NCBI GenBank assembly: GCA_963796155.1
Contig: CAWCKT010000029.1
Location: 1-64,000, forward strand
Origin: AP-15 sp963796155
GTDB taxonomy: Bacteria > Pseudomonadota > Alphaproteobacteria > ATCC43930 > CGMCC-115725
Reading direction: 5' to 3'
Length of the DNA: 64,000 nt
Positions 26,460-35,375 of this stretch are shown here, piece after piece. The number at the start of each line of letters is the position of its first letter. Within the stretch, counting starts at the first letter, position 1. The position numbers and the translations under genes are program-made. The notes below the pieces were generated by a model. That model was not told the DNA's origin. It saw only the letters and a list, made by a program, of their open reading frames with translations, and searched no databases.

Positions 26460-27720
26460 GGGCCGGACCGGCATTCCGGTGGCAAAGAACTCGCCGTAGG
26501 ACCAGGCCCAGAAGCGCGATCGTCACTAGCGGTCCGATCGGCGTGCTGCCAAAAGTGACTCCGCCCGGCCTGTCCCCGAAAGCTACAAGGACAGCCAGGC
26601 TCGCGCCGAACAGCCCGATCGCGATCGTCTGCTCGCCCCGCGACAACCCGTGGCTTATTTGGTCGCTTGCGAGAAAGGCAGCCGGAATCGCGATCGCGGC
26701 CATGTCGTAGGCAAAGGCATAGGGCGTGGCAATGAGCGCCGCGACCGACAAGGTTGCCGCCTTTAGCGAGTAACGGACCGGAGATCGCCAGACCAGCCAC
26801 ACGACGGTCGCAACCGCGGCTGTCGTCGCGCCTTGCACCAGCCAAGCGAGCGCCACATTACCGTTCAGATGACGGATTACGCCGTATACCGTCTGGATAT
26901 ACCCCCACTCGGCTGCCGGGGTGTCATTACCACCAGCGAGGAAGACCTCGCCGGTCTGCGCTGCGAGCTCCCGCGGAAAGGCTTCCCAGATACCTGTGCC
27001 GAATACGACAATCGATGTCCCAGCCAACAGCCCGGCGGTGGCTGCGGCGCTCGCAAAGGCCCGCCATCCACGCGATGCGGCGAGCGCGACGGGAAGCAAG
27101 ATCCCGAATTGCGGCTTGTAGGTAAGCACGCCGATAAATATCCCGGCCAGCACCGGCTGACGCTCGAGGAAGAGTAGCGCTGCACCAAGCAGTGAGGCGG
27201 TCAGAAACCCGTTTTGTGCGGCGAGGAAGTTCCACGCCGTAAAGGGGGATGCCAGCACCAGAGCAACCGCCGGCAGCCGCCGGACGATAAAGTACACGAC
27301 AACAATCAACCCAAGCAGCGTCACCATATCCCAGGTTACGAACCCCCAAAGGTAGGAAAGCATCGTAAATGGCGCCAGGATCAAAAAGAAAATGGGCGGG
27401 TAGGGCCAATTCGGATAGAAATATTCCCTCGCTCCGACCAGCGCTGCCTGGACCTTGACGAACTCGGCCGGGTCGTCCAATGAGGCGGCATTCCCGTGCA
27501 GCGCTTGCAACGCAGCCGCCCATGCGCAGGCGAAGTCGGTGTAGACCGGCACCCCGGCGCCGTCGACGATCCAGGTCCCCGCCCGATAGCAGGATACGAG
27601 GAACGCGGCGTACACGGCCGCAACGGCATAGCCGTATAGTTGCAACCGCCATGCCGTGAAAATCCCGCAAGGAAGCGAGAATTTCTTGCCGACGGGAAGG
27701 GTTTGGAGCGCGTCAATCAT
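26449..27720 (-). CDS. GT87-type (DUF2029) polyprenyl-phosphate-sugar-dependent mannosyltransferase-like protein
   Basis: A 423-residue polytopic membrane protein starting at ATG 27720 (MIDALQTLPVGKKF). TDFACAWAAALQALHG supplies the catalytic-loop Asp after TM1. FYPNWPYPPIFFLILAP, AAQNGFLTASLLGAALLFL and LTYKPQFGILLPVALAA are the DUF2029/GT87 signatures. GT87 members use polyprenyl-phosphate mannose on the outer membrane face in mycobacteria. The frame stays open upstream through the neighbouring paralogue, but that fusion is an artefact of a frameshift there. Confidence 0.85.
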   Translation of the reverse strand: MIDALQTLPVGKKFSLPCGIFTAWRLQLYGYAVAAVYAAFLVSCYRAGTWIVDGAGVPVYTDFACAWAAALQALHGNAASLDDPAEFVKVQAALVGAREYFYPNWPYPPIFFLILAPFTMLSYLWGFVTWDMVTLLGLIVVVYFIVRRLPAVALVLASPFTAWNFLAAQNGFLTASLLGAALLFLERQPVLAGIFIGVLTYKPQFGILLPVALAASRGWRAFASAAATAGLLAGTSIVVFGTGIWEAFPRELAAQTGEVFLAGGNDTPAAEWGYIQTVYGVIRHLNGNVALAWLVQGATTAAVATVVWLVWRSPVRYSLKAATLSVAALIATPYAFAYDMAAIAIPAAFLASDQISHGLSRGEQTIAIGLFGASLAVLVAFGDRPGGVTFGSTPIGPLVTIALLGLVLRRVLCHRNAGPALTA

Positions 27721-27842
27721 CAGGGATGAGAATGGCGATGGCGGACGAAGTCGAGCAACCCAGTTTGCGGAATTGGTCTCGTTCGGACTTATTGCCGACC
27801 GGGCGTGAACCGGAGGCCGGTTCACGTCACGCGGGCCCCCGC

Positions 27843-29034
27843 TCAGTGACTCACGACTGTCCCCTTGGCCCGCGCCACCTGCATGGCGACAAACGCGGCG
27901 AGCCCCAGGGTGACGAACGGTCCGATCGGCAGGTGGGAAATCTCGGACATGCCGCGCGGACTCGAGCGTAAAAAGGAACAGCGCCCCCAGCGCGATTTTC
28001 TCCCATTCGGCGAGACGATATCTTCCGTCGACGCGTAGGAGCCAGGCGACCGCTACCGCCCCCAGCATCAGATCATAGAACAGCGCAACGGGGGCGGCGG
28101 CGAGTGTGGCCGAGGCGAGCGTTGCCGCTCTGATCGGCAGCGAGAGGCGGCGACGCCATACATACGCCACCAGGAGGGCGGCCACGGTAATCGTGACCGC
28201 CTGCACCGCGTAAGCCGCCACTGGGGTTCCGCCGAGCAGCCGCACGGCGCCGAACGGATTGATGAAGCCGGTGAACGGGATCCGCCCGGACTGATAAACG
28301 GTGTGGGATGCGGCCGCAGCCGTCAGGAAGTCGCGCCATGTCTCCCAGCCGAAAAGAACGAGCGACAAGAGGCATAACGCGGTAGCCGAGACGAGGGCCG
28401 CTGCCAACGCACGCCAGTGGCGGCCGGCGGCGAGCGCGACCGGGACCAACAGGCCGAAATGCGGCTTGTAGCAGAGCGCCCCGAAGAGGAAGCCCGCGAC
28501 TGCTGGTCGTCGGTCGACCAGGAGTGTGGCTGCGCCAAACAGCCCCGCCGTCAGAAACGCATTCTGGCCCAATCCGAACGTCCATAGTACCGGGGCGAAG
28601 GCGAGAAGAGGTACGAGGATCTCGGCGTCGCGGTCGGCCAGGATGCGGCGTGCGACGAGCAAATAAAGGGCCAGCGTCGCCGCCTCAAAAGTCAGGAACG
28701 CGACGATATAGGGCAGATGGGCGAGCAGCGCGCACAGCAATAAAAATGTAGGTGGATAATAAAAGAAATTATAATCTATCCCCGCCTCGGTTGCCCGCTC
28801 CTCTGCAGCGTAGTGCGCGGTTTGATCGTAGGCGAGTGCCGGAGTTCCGGCGTCGGCCAAGCTTCCGGCCGCGTAGAAGCTTACGAAATCGGTGCTCGTC
28901 GGTTTAGGGAGAGGGACGATCAGGCCGTGAGTGCCCGCGGCCATGAACAGGAAAACCGCGATCTCGATCGCAAGCAAAATCCCACAACAGGCATAGATGC
29001 GTTTCCGGTCCAGTAGTCCGGCCGGGCAGCGCAT
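27843..29034 (-). pseudogene. Second GT87-type (DUF2029) membrane glycosyltransferase, frameshifted near its 3' end
   Basis: A paralogue of the next gene, with STDFVSFYAAGSLADAG, FFYYPPTFLLLCALLAH, GLGQNAFLTAGLFGA and LCYKPHFGLLVPVALAA in the same order. The ATG at 29034 (MRCPAGLLDRKR) is the likely start; a TTG at 29145 is in frame. After LFLFTLES near 27960 the frame changes. The family tail continues one base on as RGMSEISHLPIGPFVTLG and ends at a TGA at 27843-27845. Removing one G from the run near 27950 restores a protein of about 396 residues. A 122-bp gap separates it from the paralogue. Confidence 0.78.
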
Positions 29035-29159
29035 CGATAACGGCCCTAAGGCGGCCGTGGCCAGCCTGAGGTTCGCCCGCTGAAATTTCGTCCGAACCAA
29101 GCTCGAACGGCGGCTAGGCACCAGATCGGGGCGGTATTCGGCCAATACAGCAGCGGACG

Positions 29160-29189
29160 CGGCCGACGCTCGACGTCGAGCGTCGGCCG
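29160..29189 (-). terminator. Perfect 30-bp palindrome downstream of the flp pilin gene
   Basis: Bases 29160-29189 are fully self-complementary (15-bp arms centred on ACGT). They lie 24 bp after the pilin stop. As RNA this is a very stable hairpin and the likely end of the pilin transcript, though no U-run follows on the minus strand. Confidence 0.5.
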
Positions 29190-29213
29190 ACGATTTGGCT
29201 TGTTTCGAGCCTT

Positions 29214-29375
29214 TTACAGGCTGGCCGCTACCTTGCTGAAGGTGCCGCTGAGATTGGTGCCGACCGTTCCCATGATGGTGACGGCGGCGACCGCGATAAG
29301 CGCCGCAATCAGGCCATATTCGATCGCTGTAACACCGGACTCGTCGCGGACCAGCTTCGTAAAAAACGCGCGCAT
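29214..29375 (-). CDS. Flp/Fap-family type IVb pilin
   Basis: A 53-residue pilin. MRAFFTKLVRDESGVTAIEYG contains the basic leader and the G/x-x-x-x-E-Y processing region. It is followed by the single hydrophobic helix LIAALIAVAAVTIMGTVG. The start is ATG 29375 behind AGGAG with 7-bp spacing; an in-frame ATG at 29396 lacks such a site. Flp pilins are polymerised by the Tad machinery, but no tad/cpa genes are in this window. The upstream 29397-29550 segment is AT-rich and probably holds its promoter. Confidence 0.9.
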   Translation of the reverse strand: MRAFFTKLVRDESGVTAIEYGLIAALIAVAAVTIMGTVGTNLSGTFSKVAASL

Positions 29376-29667
29376 TGGGTTCTCCTGGCGGTTCAAACGC
29401 GCCCAGACTGGCGCGAGAAATTTGATAAATCGTTAAGATGCAGAGAAACGGCGGGCGAATTCCTAAAATCCAAAAGATTAGTCAAGATCGGACACATAGG
29501 TCTAGTGAACGCCGAAGGACACCTGTAAATGGTACGAGCACCTCTTTTATATCAGCACAGCCATTGACGCCTTCTCTTGCAGGGCCTCCCCCGCGGCAAC
29601 CGGCTGGCGGTACGGCGACGCCGAGGATCTGCTCGGCACCGGCTCGCCGCACCCGCTAGGCCGGGCC

Positions 29668-29955
29668 TTAACCCAATAGCGCCCGCGCGATCGTCTCCCA
29701 CTCCTCCCGCAACGGCGCAGTCGAGGCAGGGCGGCCGGCGCGGCGATACCAGCCGCCGGCATTCGACAGATCGCCTTCGACGCGGTGCAGATAGGCGTGG
29801 ACCCAGGCGCCCTCCGCGTCGGCCTGCTTCTGCGCGTATTGATGCGCCAGGTGCCAGTCGCCCTTGGCCTCCCACCACAGCGCCTGCGCCGCCATATTCA
29901 GCCCTTCGGGCGGGGCGTCCCCGCCGAGCGAGCCTTTGTACGTCGCGAAATCCAT
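29668..29955 (-). CDS. Conserved hypothetical protein with HLAHQYAQ...GAWVHAYLHR motif
   Basis: A 95-residue soluble protein from ATG 29955 with AGAGGAGA upstream. The conserved core is ALWWEAKGDWHLAHQYAQ and GAWVHAYLHRVEGDLSNAGG, then WYRRAGRP. His, Trp and Tyr are over-represented. I have the impression of a small family of unknown function in proteobacteria. It follows the FAD oxidoreductase by 46 bp on the same strand and is probably co-transcribed. Confidence 0.7.
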   Translation of the reverse strand: MDFATYKGSLGGDAPPEGLNMAAQALWWEAKGDWHLAHQYAQKQADAEGAWVHAYLHRVEGDLSNAGGWYRRAGRPASTAPLREEWETIARALLG

Positions 29956-30001
29956 CCTGGCTTCTCCTCTTCGAATTCGTCGACGAGCAATATACAACGG
30001 A

Positions 30002-31315
30002 TCACGCAAGCAGGCGATCGAGGCCGTCGCGCAGGCGATAGTAGCCCCCGACGACGGGCAGAAACCAGGGATTGCCGGTGTAAAGCGGGTGGTCGGGAAA
30101 GTCCGGGGTGTCGAAACTGCAGGCATAGTTGGCGACGCGGGCGATCTTGCGCGCGGTCTGCCAGCCGAGATAGGTCATCATTGCGACCCCGCTACCGTTG
30201 CAGCCGAGACAATAATGGAGGCCATCCCGGCGCCCCATATGCGGCAATGCGTCGAAACTGAAGGCGACATTCCCGGTCCAGGCATGGGTGACCCTGACGC
30301 CGCGCAACTGCGGGAAACGGTCGACCATATAGCGGTGGAGGATCGGCGCGCTGACCGTCGCGTCGACCTGGGTGAAGCGCGCGCGCCCGCCGAACACAAT
30401 GCGCGCGCCGTCCGGCGACATGCGGTAATAGCACAGCACCCGCTTGGTATCGGACAAGGTCCTCGCCCTGGGGATCAGGGATCGCGCGAGATCCGGCGGT
30501 AATTCCTCGGTCGCGATGATGTGGCTCGCGATCGGCACCACGCGGCGCTTGAGTGCCGGAGTCAGGCTGCCGGTATAGCCATTGGTGGCGATCACGACAT
30601 CGCCCGCCGCGACGTTGCCCCGGGCGGTCTCGACCCGCCAAGTGCTGCCGGACCGGCCGATGCCGATGACCGTCGCCTCGGCACAGACCGAGACCCCGCG
30701 GCGGCGGCAGGCCTCGAGCAGACCCTTGTAATAGAGCGCCGGATGCAATTTACCCGATCGTTCGACGACCATGCCGCCGAAATAATAGTCGCTGGCGATC
30801 TCCTCGCGCTGCCGCTCGCGCGGCACCATATAGGTGCCGGATTGGGCTGCCGTATTGAGCATTGCAAGCCGACGCGACTGGCCGTCGAAATGCTTCCTGG
30901 TCCAGGCACCGACAAAGCGGCCGGGCTTTTCCCAAAAGCAGGCGATCCTTTCCTCCTCGATCAGCCGGTCGATCAGCGCGAAGGCGTCCGCAGCGTCGGA
31001 CAGAATTCGTTCGGCCCATTCCCGGTCGACGTCGATGGTCTTGCCGGTGAAGCTCTTGCCGAGATTGACGCCGCCGCTGACGGCACCGCCATTGCGGGTG
31101 CTGGCGCCAAAGCCGAGCTCATTGGCTTCGAGCACGACAGCGTCGATGCCGTGCTTGACCAGCTCAAGGGCTGTCGACAGCCCTGCATACCCACCGCCGA
31201 CGATCGCGACGCGTGCCTCGGGAGGCACGTCGACGAGTTCACCGGCAGTCGGCGTGTAAGCCTCCCACCAGTAAGGGGTCGGCGTGAAATCCCGGTGAAA
31301 GACGTCGGGAACCAT
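30002..31315 (-). CDS. FAD-dependent oxidoreductase, DAO family (gamma-glutamylputrescine-oxidase-like)
   Basis: A 437-residue flavoprotein. ATG 31315 gives MVPDVFHRDFTPTPYWWEA. The Rossmann dinucleotide motif is VAIVGGGYAGLSTALELVKHG (about 39-59), then LEANELGFGASTRNGGAVSGG, typical of PuuB/OrdL-type amine oxidases. VVIATNGYTG and a C-terminal MGRRDGLHYCLGCNGSGVAMM complete the FAD site. Likely oxidises an amine or glutamylated amine with O2. It is divergent from the unknown-family gene at 31434 (about 120 bp between starts). Confidence 0.87.
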   Translation of the reverse strand: MVPDVFHRDFTPTPYWWEAYTPTAGELVDVPPEARVAIVGGGYAGLSTALELVKHGIDAVVLEANELGFGASTRNGGAVSGGVNLGKSFTGKTIDVDREWAERILSDAADAFALIDRLIEEERIACFWEKPGRFVGAWTRKHFDGQSRRLAMLNTAAQSGTYMVPRERQREEIASDYYFGGMVVERSGKLHPALYYKGLLEACRRRGVSVCAEATVIGIGRSGSTWRVETARGNVAAGDVVIATNGYTGSLTPALKRRVVPIASHIIATEELPPDLARSLIPRARTLSDTKRVLCYYRMSPDGARIVFGGRARFTQVDATVSAPILHRYMVDRFPQLRGVRVTHAWTGNVAFSFDALPHMGRRDGLHYCLGCNGSGVAMMTYLGWQTARKIARVANYACSFDTPDFPDHPLYTGNPWFLPVVGGYYRLRDGLDRLLA

Positions 31316-31433
31316 CGACTTCTGCTCCTCGGACGCCGTGGCGCAGAACCGGTAGGGTCGTTGCCGCCATCGACGAGTCGTGTCTAAGATTAGCCCCGTT
31401 CGACACTGACCGCGACCGAGGAGTGAAGAAGCG

Positions 31434-32912
31434 ATGGCGATGCAAGCCGCACCGCGCACAAATGGCCGTCGGGAAGCGGCCAATCTCTACGGGGACCTTG
31501 AAGAACGTCTCCTCGCCCGAGATCAGGTGGGCGGCAGCCGCGTCTACTACGAATTGCTGAGGCGTGGGCGGCCGCTGCCCGAAATCATGGCGGAAGCGGT
31601 GCGCATTCATGCGCCTTACACGCATGTGCCATACCATCAACGCATCGATGACGGGTTCCCGAACTTCGTCAACAACGACCATTGCCTCTTAAGCTCGCGG
31701 GCGGCGATCAATCTGCAGAAGATGCTGCCGGAAAGACTTGCCGGGCTGCCGCTGGCGCAGACGATTTGGTACATCCCGTCCGGGCTCGACATCTGGAACC
31801 AAAAGATCCTCAAGGCGCCCGGCCACTACGCCACGCGCGGCTACAAGATGCCGAACACGACCCCGCCGGCGCCGGTCGTTTACTGGCCCGATCAGGAGCC
31901 GCTCAGAGAATCGGGTCCGCTGAACGAGCGGCTAAATAATTGGCTGACTTTGGTCGAGCGCGGCCAGGTCATCGATGCCTACCGCACCTTCCTCGGGCTG
32001 ATCGAGGAGACCGAGCATCGCCAGGAGGTGCTGGCGCAGTTGGTGTTCGCGGGCATGATCGATGTTCAGGACCGCATGCTTTACAACCGCTCATATACGA
32101 CCGGACACAAGGCTTACCGCGCGCGCTCGGTTGTCGAAATCGGCAACGCGGTCGGCTGGGACAATGCCCACGACGTCATCTATGCAGGAGCGCTCGACAT
32201 CCCGGTTGGGCCGCGCTGGCATTCGGTATACGAGATGGCCTGCAACGTCGTTACGATCTTTCTCGAAAGCAAAGAAGTACACGCGGTTCCGCAGAGCGGC
32301 ACGACCGAGCGCGAGCGGGCGCTGCTAACCAACACCGGTACATTGACCGACGCCGAGACCGAAGAGCTGATCGACGCACTGATCGGGCAGCACGAGCCGG
32401 CCTATATCGAGAAGATCAGCGCTATGCTGTTGGCAGGGAAATCGCCGCGCCGGATCATCGACGCGATCCAGCTCGCGGCCGCCCAGGTCGTGCTGGAGAC
32501 CCAAGGCCCTAACAATTTCTCGATGCCGCAGCATACTTACGAATACTGCAACACGCTCGGCTGGTTCTACGACAATTTCGCGCACCCGCATCGGCTCAAA
32601 CTACTCTATGTGGCGGGGTCGATGGTCAACCAGGCAGCGTGGAACCAGCGAAGCAGCGGCTGGCTCAAATTGGACCCGATCAACGCTCCGGGCAGTGCCG
32701 AACGAATGACCGGAAGCCAAATTATCGAACGCCTGGAGGCGGCGCTCACGGCACTCGATGCGGCGGAGGCGGTGGCCTGGACCAAGGCCTATCTAGAGTG
32801 TGGCGAGGATCGCTCGGTGCTGGTGCAGCGGCTTGCGGTGATGGCGGCGCGGTTCGGCAACGATCCGCACAACCAGGAGATCCCGCAATGTCTGTTGGAG
32901 GATTACGGCTAA
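31434..32912 (+). CDS. Uncharacterised ~500-residue protein, copy 1 (prematurely terminated)
   Basis: I do not recognise this family. The protein (492 residues here) has no signal peptide or membrane helices and is rich in His, Trp and Tyr: HAPYTHVPYHQRIDDG, FVNNDHCLLSSRAA, DIPVGPRWHSVYEMA, MPQHTYEYCNTLGWFYDNF. It is homologous over its length to the protein at 40461-41957; for example ADGLSLEGGGEALSIGAA there aligns with LAGKSPRRIIDAIQLAAA here, and both have an H-T pair soon after. The frame ends at LLEDYG followed by TAA at 32910. The paralogue continues about 40 residues further, and the matching tail is encoded one base on (next entry). Start ATG 31434 has GAGGAG upstream. Confidence 0.75.
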   Translation: MAMQAAPRTNGRREAANLYGDLEERLLARDQVGGSRVYYELLRRGRPLPEIMAEAVRIHAPYTHVPYHQRIDDGFPNFVNNDHCLLSSRAAINLQKMLPERLAGLPLAQTIWYIPSGLDIWNQKILKAPGHYATRGYKMPNTTPPAPVVYWPDQEPLRESGPLNERLNNWLTLVERGQVIDAYRTFLGLIEETEHRQEVLAQLVFAGMIDVQDRMLYNRSYTTGHKAYRARSVVEIGNAVGWDNAHDVIYAGALDIPVGPRWHSVYEMACNVVTIFLESKEVHAVPQSGTTERERALLTNTGTLTDAETEELIDALIGQHEPAYIEKISAMLLAGKSPRRIIDAIQLAAAQVVLETQGPNNFSMPQHTYEYCNTLGWFYDNFAHPHRLKLLYVAGSMVNQAAWNQRSSGWLKLDPINAPGSAERMTGSQIIERLEAALTALDAAEAVAWTKAYLECGEDRSVLVQRLAVMAARFGNDPHNQEIPQCLLEDYG

Positions 32913-32913
32913 A

Positions 32914-33045
32914 AACCGGTGCCGCGATCGCGAGCGGCTGCTGCTGGCCTGCGCCCACATCTCTGCCGGGCACCGCAAATACGGCGATACCTTCGAGGCG
33001 AGCCGGCGGTTTGGCGAGGCAATGGGCGTGGTCGAGCTGCAGTAG
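32914..33045 (+). pseudogene. Displaced C-terminus of the unknown-family protein copy 1
   Basis: In the +1 frame relative to the preceding gene the sequence reads NRCRDRERLLLACAHISAGH, then RKYGDTFEASRRFGEAM and a TAG at 33043. This matches the paralogue's end, EPWRWMHLVCGAQAAAISFG and KNMAVYEEYLELLHA, in spacing and pattern. It therefore belongs to the gene upstream. The break falls at GGCTAAAAACC, an A5 run. Confidence 0.65.
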
Positions 33046-33402
33046 CGGCAGGCCGCCGGCTCAGACCTCTTCCGGGCGCCGTCACCCTATTGGGTTGATC
33101 GTAACATTGCCTAAATGACATTGTAGACCCAGCGATGGCGACCCTCGCGAACGGAGCGCGGCGGAGCGGCCGGCGAAACAAGCCTTTCAACCCGGAGGCG
33201 AGATCTCGTTGCAGATTCGCTGCTGAATGCGATGACGTCGATCGCTGACGCAACTATTTGGTGCGGCCGGCAGTAGCCCGAGGCGCCGGCTCGTGGTGTG
33301 TCGACCGGCGAGCCGGGTGCAGCAACATTAGCCTGCGGTGGCCACGGCGCATCGGGCCTGCTACCGTAGGCCCGGTACCCAATTCTCGCGGGAGGGACAG
33401 AG
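33046..33402. other. Intergenic region, no gene recognised
   Basis: 357 bp between the tail of the unknown-family gene and the first LLM oxidoreductase. No frame on either strand shows family similarity. The GCGGGAGGGACAGAG just before 33403 is the ribosome binding site of the next gene. Confidence 0.4.
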
Positions 33403-34357
33403 ATGCAGTATGGCTTCAGCCCGCCGGTCAGCGGGCCGCTCTCGACACCGGATAATCTCGCCCGCATCGCTGTCGAGGGCGAGAAGATCGGCTACGACTA
33501 TGCCACGATCAGCGATCATGTCGTCATCCCCCGCGATATCGAGGCCAAGTATCCCTACAGCGATACGGGCGAATTCCCTGGCCGCGTCGCGCGGCGATCG
33601 GCACGAGCAGCTGACCGCGGTCGCCTTTGTCGCCGGCAAGACCTCGCGGCTCCGTCTCGTCACCTCGGTGACCGTCGTGCCGCACCGCCCGGCGGTGCTC
33701 TTGGCCAAGATGCTCGCGACGATCGACGTGCTGTCGAAGGGCCGCCTCACCTTCGGCATCGGCGCCGGCTGGATGCGGGAGGAATTCGAGGCGCTCGGGG
33801 TGCCGCCATTCCCCGAGCGGGGTGCCGTCACCGACGAATATCTGAACGCCTGCCGCGAGCTCTGGACCAAGGACGATCCGCGGTTCGCGGGCCGCTACGT
33901 CAAGTTCGCCAACATCCTTTTCGAGCCCAAGCCTGTGCAGAAGCCCCACCCGCCGATCTGGGTCGGCGGCGAGAGCGGGCCGGCCCTGCGCCGCACCGCC
34001 CGGCTTGGCGACGGCTGGTATCCGATCGGCACCAACCCGCAGCACCGCCTCGACTCGATGAAGCGCTTTACGGCCGGGGTCGAGCGGCTGCGCCGCCTGA
34101 CCCGCGAGGCGGGCCGCGACCCGACGAAAATGGCGCTCGCCTATAGGGTCACCGCCTGGGGCAAATCGCTGCCGGCTCGTGCCGACGACGGCGAGCGGCG
34201 GCTGTTCTCCGGAGAGATGGTCGACGTCATCGCCGATCTGCGGGCGTTCCGCGATTTCGGCGTCGGCTATCTCGATTTCAATTTCGCCGGCGGTACCGCC
34301 GACGCGATGATTGCCGAGATGCGGCGCTTCCGCGAGGACGTGCTCGCCAAAGTGTAG
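33403..34357 (+). pseudogene. LLM-class F420-dependent oxidoreductase, frameshifted
   Basis: A luciferase-like (TIM-barrel) oxidoreductase in two frames. ATG 33403, behind GGGAGGGACAG, gives MQYGFSPPVSGPLSTPDNLA and YDYATISDHVVIPRDIEAKY. Near 33580 the frame moves +1 and continues EQLTAVAFVAGKTSRLRLVT, VLLAKMLATIDVLSKGRLTF, GAGWMREEFEALGVPPF and HPPIWVGGES to the stop at 34357. This is the family usually annotated TIGR03619, which uses reduced F420. Apart from the shift all expected segments are present. It is 14 bp upstream of the second LLM gene and heads the F420 cluster. Confidence 0.82.
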
Positions 34358-34371
34358 GGAAGGAACAAGCG

Positions 34372-35373
34372 TTGCTGAAGCTTGGATACAAGGCGTCGGC
34401 CGAACAGTTCGGGCCGCGCGAGCTGTTGGAGTTCTCGTGCCTGGCCGAGGCGGTCGGCTTCGACTCGGTCTTCGTCAGCGATCATTTTCAGCCGTGGAAG
34501 CATACCGGCGGCCACGCCCCATTTTCGTTCAGCTGGCTCGGTGCGCTCGGCGCCAGGACGACGCGGGTGCAACTTGGCACCAGCGTCGCCACCCCGACCT
34601 TCCGATATCATCCCGCGGTCGTGGCGCAGGCCTTCGGCACCTTGGGCGCCATGTTTCCCGGCCGCGTCGTGCTCGGCATCGGCACCGGCAAATCGTTGAA
34701 CGAGGTCCCCGCAACCGGCATGGAGTGGCCAGGCGCCAAGGAGCGGCGCGACCGGTTGCGCGAGGCGGTGCGGTTGATCAACCGTTTGTGGAGCGAAGAT
34801 CGCGTCACCTTCGAAGGCCAGTTCTACCGCACCGACCGGGCGACGATTTACGACAAGCCTGACCAGAAGGTGCCGATCTGGATCGCCGCTTCCGGCCCGC
34901 TCGCGGCGACGATGGCCGGCCAGATGGCCGAGGGTTTCATCTGCACTAGCGGGAAGAACCCGCAGCTCTATATCGACCTGTCAAACAAGGTCGCCGAAGG
35001 CCTCGCCAGGGCCAGCCGGCCGAATGACGGGATCGAGCGGATGATCGAGGTCAAGGTGTCATTCGACACCGACGCGAACCGGGCCAAAGAGGATACTCGG
35101 CACTGGGCTGCGTTGGCGTTGTCCCCGGAAGAGAAGGTCGGGGTCGAGGACCCGGTCGAGATGGAGCGGCTCGCCGAGGCGTTGCCGCTCGACCGGGCGG
35201 CCAGTCGATGGATCGTGTCGAGCGACCCCGACGAGCAGATCGAAAAGATCCGGCCCTACGTGGAGCTGGGCTTCCGCCACCTGGTTTTCCATGCTCCCGG
35301 GCCCGATCAGGCCCGCTTTCTGAAGCTTTATGCCGAACAGGTGCTACCGCTGTTGCGCGCCAAGCTCGGGTAA
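34372..35373 (+). CDS. F420-dependent glucose-6-phosphate-dehydrogenase-like LLM oxidoreductase
   Basis: A 333-residue protein very close to mycobacterial FGD1: LKLGYKASAEQF, SDHFQPW (36-42, holding the Asp/His/Trp of the F420 site), GGHAPFSFSW, TPTFRYHPAVVAQAF, FICTSGK (phosphate-site Lys, 195), RWIVSSDPDEQIEKI and HLVFHAPGPDQARF. FGD1 oxidises glucose-6-phosphate and reduces F420. One key difference: FGD1 has GTGE with Glu109 proposed as catalytic acid; here it is GTGK (Lys107). The lysine of EMEKAADALP is Arg here. The substrate may therefore differ (compare hydroxymycolate dehydrogenase-type relatives). Start is TTG 34372 with AGGAA 7 bp upstream. The cofE ATG follows 2 bp after the stop. 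Confidence 0.88.
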   Translation: MLKLGYKASAEQFGPRELLEFSCLAEAVGFDSVFVSDHFQPWKHTGGHAPFSFSWLGALGARTTRVQLGTSVATPTFRYHPAVVAQAFGTLGAMFPGRVVLGIGTGKSLNEVPATGMEWPGAKERRDRLREAVRLINRLWSEDRVTFEGQFYRTDRATIYDKPDQKVPIWIAASGPLAATMAGQMAEGFICTSGKNPQLYIDLSNKVAEGLARASRPNDGIERMIEVKVSFDTDANRAKEDTRHWAALALSPEEKVGVEDPVEMERLAEALPLDRAASRWIVSSDPDEQIEKIRPYVELGFRHLVFHAPGPDQARFLKLYAEQVLPLLRAKLG

Positions 35374-35375
35374 AC

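Noticed and set aside
26449..29145. A single 898-residue double GT87 fusion protein
   Set aside because: The middle segment (about 70 residues, Arg/Pro-rich) has no membrane character. The first paralogue's conserved tail is found one base out of frame with its own stop at 27843, so the fusion is a frameshift artefact.
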